From Balaenoptera acutorostrata (lineage: Eukaryota; Chordata; Mammalia; Artiodactyla; Balaenopteridae), in contig NC_080064.1 of the NCBI RefSeq assembly GCF_949987535.1, positions 42,985,937 to 43,049,936 on the forward strand: DNA of 64,000 nt, written 5' to 3'. This document shows positions 60,580-64,000 of this stretch, piece by piece (position 1 is the stretch's first letter; the number at the start of each line of letters is the position of its first letter). The notes under the pieces are model-generated. The model made no database searches. It saw only the letters and a list, made by a program, of their open reading frames with translations, and had not been told where the DNA came from. The position numbers and the translations under genes were made by a program.

Positions 60580-60982
60580 TTTTTTCTAGTGTTTTGTTTT
60601 TTTTTTTTTTTTTTTGGCTGCGTTGGGTCTTTGTTGCTGCGCATGGGCTTTCTCTAGTTGTAGTGAGCGGGGACTACGCTTCATTGCAGTGCATGGGCTT
60701 CTCTTGTTGCAGAGCACGGGCTCTAGGCGTGTGAGCTTTAGTAGTTGCAGCATGTGGGCTCAGTAGTTGTGGCACGCGGGCCCTAGAGCATGCGGGCTTC
60801 AGTAGTTGTGGCACGTGGGCTCAGTAGTTGCAGCTCGCAGGCTGTAGAGCGCAGGCTCAGTAGTTGTGGCGCACAGGCTTAGTTGCTCCGCAGCATGTGG
60901 GATCTTCCCAGACAAGAGATCAAACCCGTGTCCCCTACATTGGCAGGCAGATTCTTAACCACTGTGCCACCAGTAAAGTCCC
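60580..60982 (-). mobile_element. CHR SINE, long variant, minus strand
   Basis: The minus-strand head starts near 60982. The body has several AGTAGTTG-type units, giving it extra length. The tail is about 20 A, then CAAAACACTAG, then more A. The TSD ACTCTACTTTT lies at 60569-60579 and 60983-60993. Confidence 0.92.
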
Positions 60983-61189
60983 ACTCTACTTTTATTGACT
61001 TCTTTAATTTAAATTTATTAATTTAATTTGTTGAGGTGTTCTTTTATTTTAGTTTGTGGTTTTCAGTATAGAAGTCCTTCACATTTGCTTTAGTTTTATT
61101 TATAGTTATTTTTATGCTATGATAAATAGTATTGATTTAAAAATTTTATTTCCCAACTGTTTGTTGTTAGTAAATATAAATACAATTGA

Positions 61190-62382
61190 TTTATCTTATC
61201 TTATTCTGAATTACAGACCAAAAAGTTGCAGAAAAATTACAAAGATGTCCTGTATACCCATCACCCGCTTCCCCCAATGACATCTTATATAAGTATACTT
61301 TATGAAAAGTATACTTTATACTTTATTATAAGTATACATTATCAAAACCAGGAAATTTAGGCTACAGACCTAACTCAAAGATTACCAGTTTATGCATGTA
61401 CTCACTTTTTGTTGTTTTTGTATATAATTCTATGACATTTTATCATATGTATAGGTTTGTATAACCACCACGACAATCAACATACAGAAGAATTGTTCCA
61501 TCACCATAAAGGAACTCCCTCATACTACCCTTTATAGTCACTCCCCCCCCTCCCTTTCCCTAACCTCTGGCAACCACTGATCTGCTCTCCATCACTATAA
61601 TTTCTTCATTTCTAGAATGTTATATAAATGGAATCATATAGCATATGGCCTTTTGAGCTTGGCTCTTTTTCACTTAGCATAATGCCCTTAAGATCCCTCC
61701 ATATCATTGCATGTATCAATAGTTTTTTCCTTTTTTATTGCTGAGTAGTGTAACATTGTGTGGATATATCACAGTTTGTTTCACCATTTATCCGTTGAGG
61801 AATATTTGGGTTGTTTCCATTTAGGAGCTATTACAAAATAAGGATGCCATGATCGTTTGTGTATAGGCTTTTTGGAAAACATTACTTTTAGTTTCTCTAA
61901 AATAAATGCCCAGGAATGCAGTTCCTGGATCATGTGGTAAATATGTTTAATTTGTAAGGAAATTTCCAGATTGATTTCCAGATTGTACCATATTACATAT
62001 CCACCAGTAACATACAAGAGAATCATGTTTTTGCATCCTCTTTATCATTTGGTACTTAGCAGCATTTTAAACTTTAGCCATTTAAATGTGTTTAGTCATT
62101 TTAATTTGCATTTCTTTAATGGGTAGTGATGTTGAACAGCTTTTCATATTTTTTATTTTTTTGCCATCCATACATCTTCTTTGGTGAAGAGTCTCTTCAA
62201 GTCTCTTGTGCATTTTCTAATTGGATTATCTTTCTATTTAATTTAGAGAGTATATTCTGGACACAAGTCTTTTTGTCAGATATGTGATTTACAAATATTT
62301 TCTCCCATTTGATGACTTGTTTTCATCCTCTCAAAATGAAAAACAGCATAAGTTTTAATTTTGGTAAAGTCCAATTTATCCA
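61190..62382 (-). mobile_element. Ancient L1 3-prime half
   Basis: Minus-strand 3-prime UTR (CAAAAAGTTGCAGAAAAATT, CCCATCACCCGCTTCCCCC) and end of ORF2 (AGCATAATGCCCTTAAGATC). The stretch 61285-61330 contains repeated AGTATACTTTAT units. Confidence 0.75.
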
Positions 62383-62395
62383 TTTTACCTTTTTG

Positions 62396-63373
62396 TTTTG
62401 TTTTGTTTTTATTGAAGGATGGTTGATTTACAATGTTGTATTAATCTGCTGTACAGCAAAGTGATTCATTTATACATATATAAGCATTCTTCTTTTTTAT
62501 ATTCTTTTCCGTTACAGTTTACCATAGGATATTGAATATAGTTCTCTGTGCTGTACAGTAGGACCTCGTTGTTAATCCATTCTACATATGAAAGCTTACA
62601 TCTGGTAACCTCAACCTCTCACTCCACCCCTCCCCCAACCCCCTCCCCCTTGGTAACCACTAGTCTGTTCTCTATGTCTGTGATTCTGTTTCTGTTTCAT
62701 AGATAGGTTCATTTGTGTCATATTTTAGATTCCACATATAAGTGATATCATATGGTATTTGTCTTTCTCTTTCTGGCTACTTCACTTAGTATGATAAACT
62801 CTAGTTGCATCCATGTTGCTGCAAATGGCTTTATATTTTGTTCTTTTTTATGGCTGAGTAGTATTCCATTGTGTATATATGTACCATATTTTCTTTATCT
62901 ATTCATCTGCCAATGGACATTTAGGTTGTTTCCATGTCTTGGCTATTGTGAATAGTACTGCTATGAACATAGGGGTGCATGTATTTTTTTGAATCATAGT
63001 TTTGCCCAGATACATGCCCAGGAGTGGGATTGCTGGATCATATGGTAATTCTATTTTTAGTTTTCTGAGGAACCTCCATACTGTTCTCCATAGTGGCTGC
63101 ACTGACTTACATTCCCACCAACAGTGTAGGAAGGTTCCCTTTTCTCCATACCCTCTCCAGCATTTGTTATTTGTAGACTTTTAAATGATGGCCATTCTGA
63201 CTGGTGAGAGGTGGTACCTCATTGTAATTGATTTGCATTTCTCTAATATTAGCACTGTTGAGCATCTTTCATGTGCCTATTAGCCATCTGTATTTCTTCT
63301 TTGGAGAAATGTCTGTTTAGGCCTTCTGCCCATTTTTCATTGGGTTGTTTGCTTCCTTGTTGCTGAGTTGTAT
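62396..63373 (-). mobile_element. L1 3-prime half nested in ancient L1
   Basis: Minus-strand 3-prime UTR (CTGTACAGCAAAGTGATTCA) and ORF2 C-terminal region (62899-63184). It keeps the HCWWEC part of the C-terminal motif. The TSD is approximately ATTTTACCTTTTTG at 62382-62395 and 63374-63387, with one difference. Confidence 0.82.
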
Positions 63374-63494
63374 ATTTTTCCTTTTTGAATCATGCTTTAA
63401 GTGTCATGTCCAATAACTCTTAGTCTAACCCTAGGTCACAAGGATTTGTTTCTAAGTTCTCTTCTAAAAGTTTCTTAGTTTTAGGTTGCTTTGT

Positions 63495-64000
63495 TTTATA
63501 TTTAACAGCTTTATTGAGATATAGTTCACATACCATACAATTTGCCTTTTTAAAGTGTCTAATTCAGTAGTTTTTAGATATTCACAGAGTTATAGAACCA
63601 TCTTCACAATCAGTTTAGGACACCTTTATCACCTCAAAAAGAAACCCTGTACCTTTAGCAATCACTGCCCCTCCATTTTCCTCCAACCCTCCTAGGCCTA
63701 GACAGCCACTAATCTATACTTTCTGTACCTATAGGTTTGCCTATTCTGGAATTTCTTATAAATAGAAATATACAATATAAGGTCTCTTGTATCTGCCTTT
63801 TCATTTAGCATAATGTTTTCAAGGTCCATCTGTGTTATTGCATATATCAATATTTTATTCTTTTTCATGGCCAGATAATATTCCATTGTGTGTGGATATA
63901 TCACATTTTGTTTATCCATTTATCAGTTGAAGGACATTTGAGTTGTTTCCACTTCTTGCCTATTATGAGTAATGTCACTATGTATATTCGTATACAAGTT
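63495..64000 (-). mobile_element. Ancient L1 3-prime end, cut by window edge
   Basis: Minus-strand 3-prime UTR starting TTTATTGAGATATAGTTCAC, followed by the end of ORF2 (TAATATTCCATTGTGTGTGG). Runs beyond the window. Confidence 0.78.

Overview
This window is mammalian nuclear DNA, almost certainly from a cetacean. The evidence is many copies of a tRNA-derived SINE of the CHR type, which carries an internal pol III promoter and an (AAAT)n tail and often has intact target-site duplications (TSDs). They sit alongside fairly young LINE-1 (L1) copies of a cetartiodactyl type. Very old mammal-wide repeats (L2, MIR, MaLR LTRs, a DNA-transposon fossil, ancient L1s) form the substrate. No bacterial or viral gene system, operon, CRISPR array, rRNA gene or functional tRNA gene was seen.

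The only host gene I can support is a split single-pass membrane-protein gene on the + strand. It has three phase-compatible coding exons: 28545-28560 (start codon, ending at a GT donor), 38471-38576 (one transmembrane helix) and 54503-54638 (basic cytoplasmic segment). The spliced reading frame matches my recollection of the mammalian gene C1orf185. Any later exons lie outside the window or were not recognised. Most of the window is therefore introns of this gene plus upstream DNA.

Layout. 1-12 kb: L1 fragments on both strands, CHR SINEs, one L2 remnant and a heavily decayed + strand L1 at 8.4-11.9 kb with three nested insertions. 12-30 kb: a matryoshka of ancient minus-strand L1, split by an MLT1-like LTR, an MST-like LTR, short L1 3-prime ends, SINEs and one nearly full-length minus-strand L1 (18.06-24.07 kb). 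30-38 kb: L2, MIR and ancient L1 pieces with SINEs, plus an inverted repeat. 38.9-45.2 kb: an almost intact + strand L1 with one nonsense codon in each ORF and about 0.5 kb of extra 5-prime sequence inside its TSDs. 45.5-52.8 kb: an ancient unclassified repeat split by MIR, L1 and a second + strand L1 that lacks most of ORF1. 53-54.6 kb: L2 and exon 3. 55-64 kb: nested ancient minus-strand L1s.

Two L1 lineages coexist. Lineage A (39.4-45.2 kb) keeps the C-terminal Cys/His motif of ORF2. Lineage B (18.06-24.07 and 47.1-52.5 kb) has a different 5-prime UTR and has lost that motif. Long stretches not listed as features (about 2.13-2.74, 3.29-4.28, 4.43-5.45, 6.18-7.70, 7.93-8.39, 11.87-12.44, 12.82-13.06, 14.17-14.69, 15.36-15.53, 29.84-30.08, 30.48-30.79, 36.60-37.68, 37.84-38.29, 38.58-38.88, 45.20-45.50, 53.80-54.50 and 54.64-55.28 kb) are AT-rich, and I recognised nothing in them.
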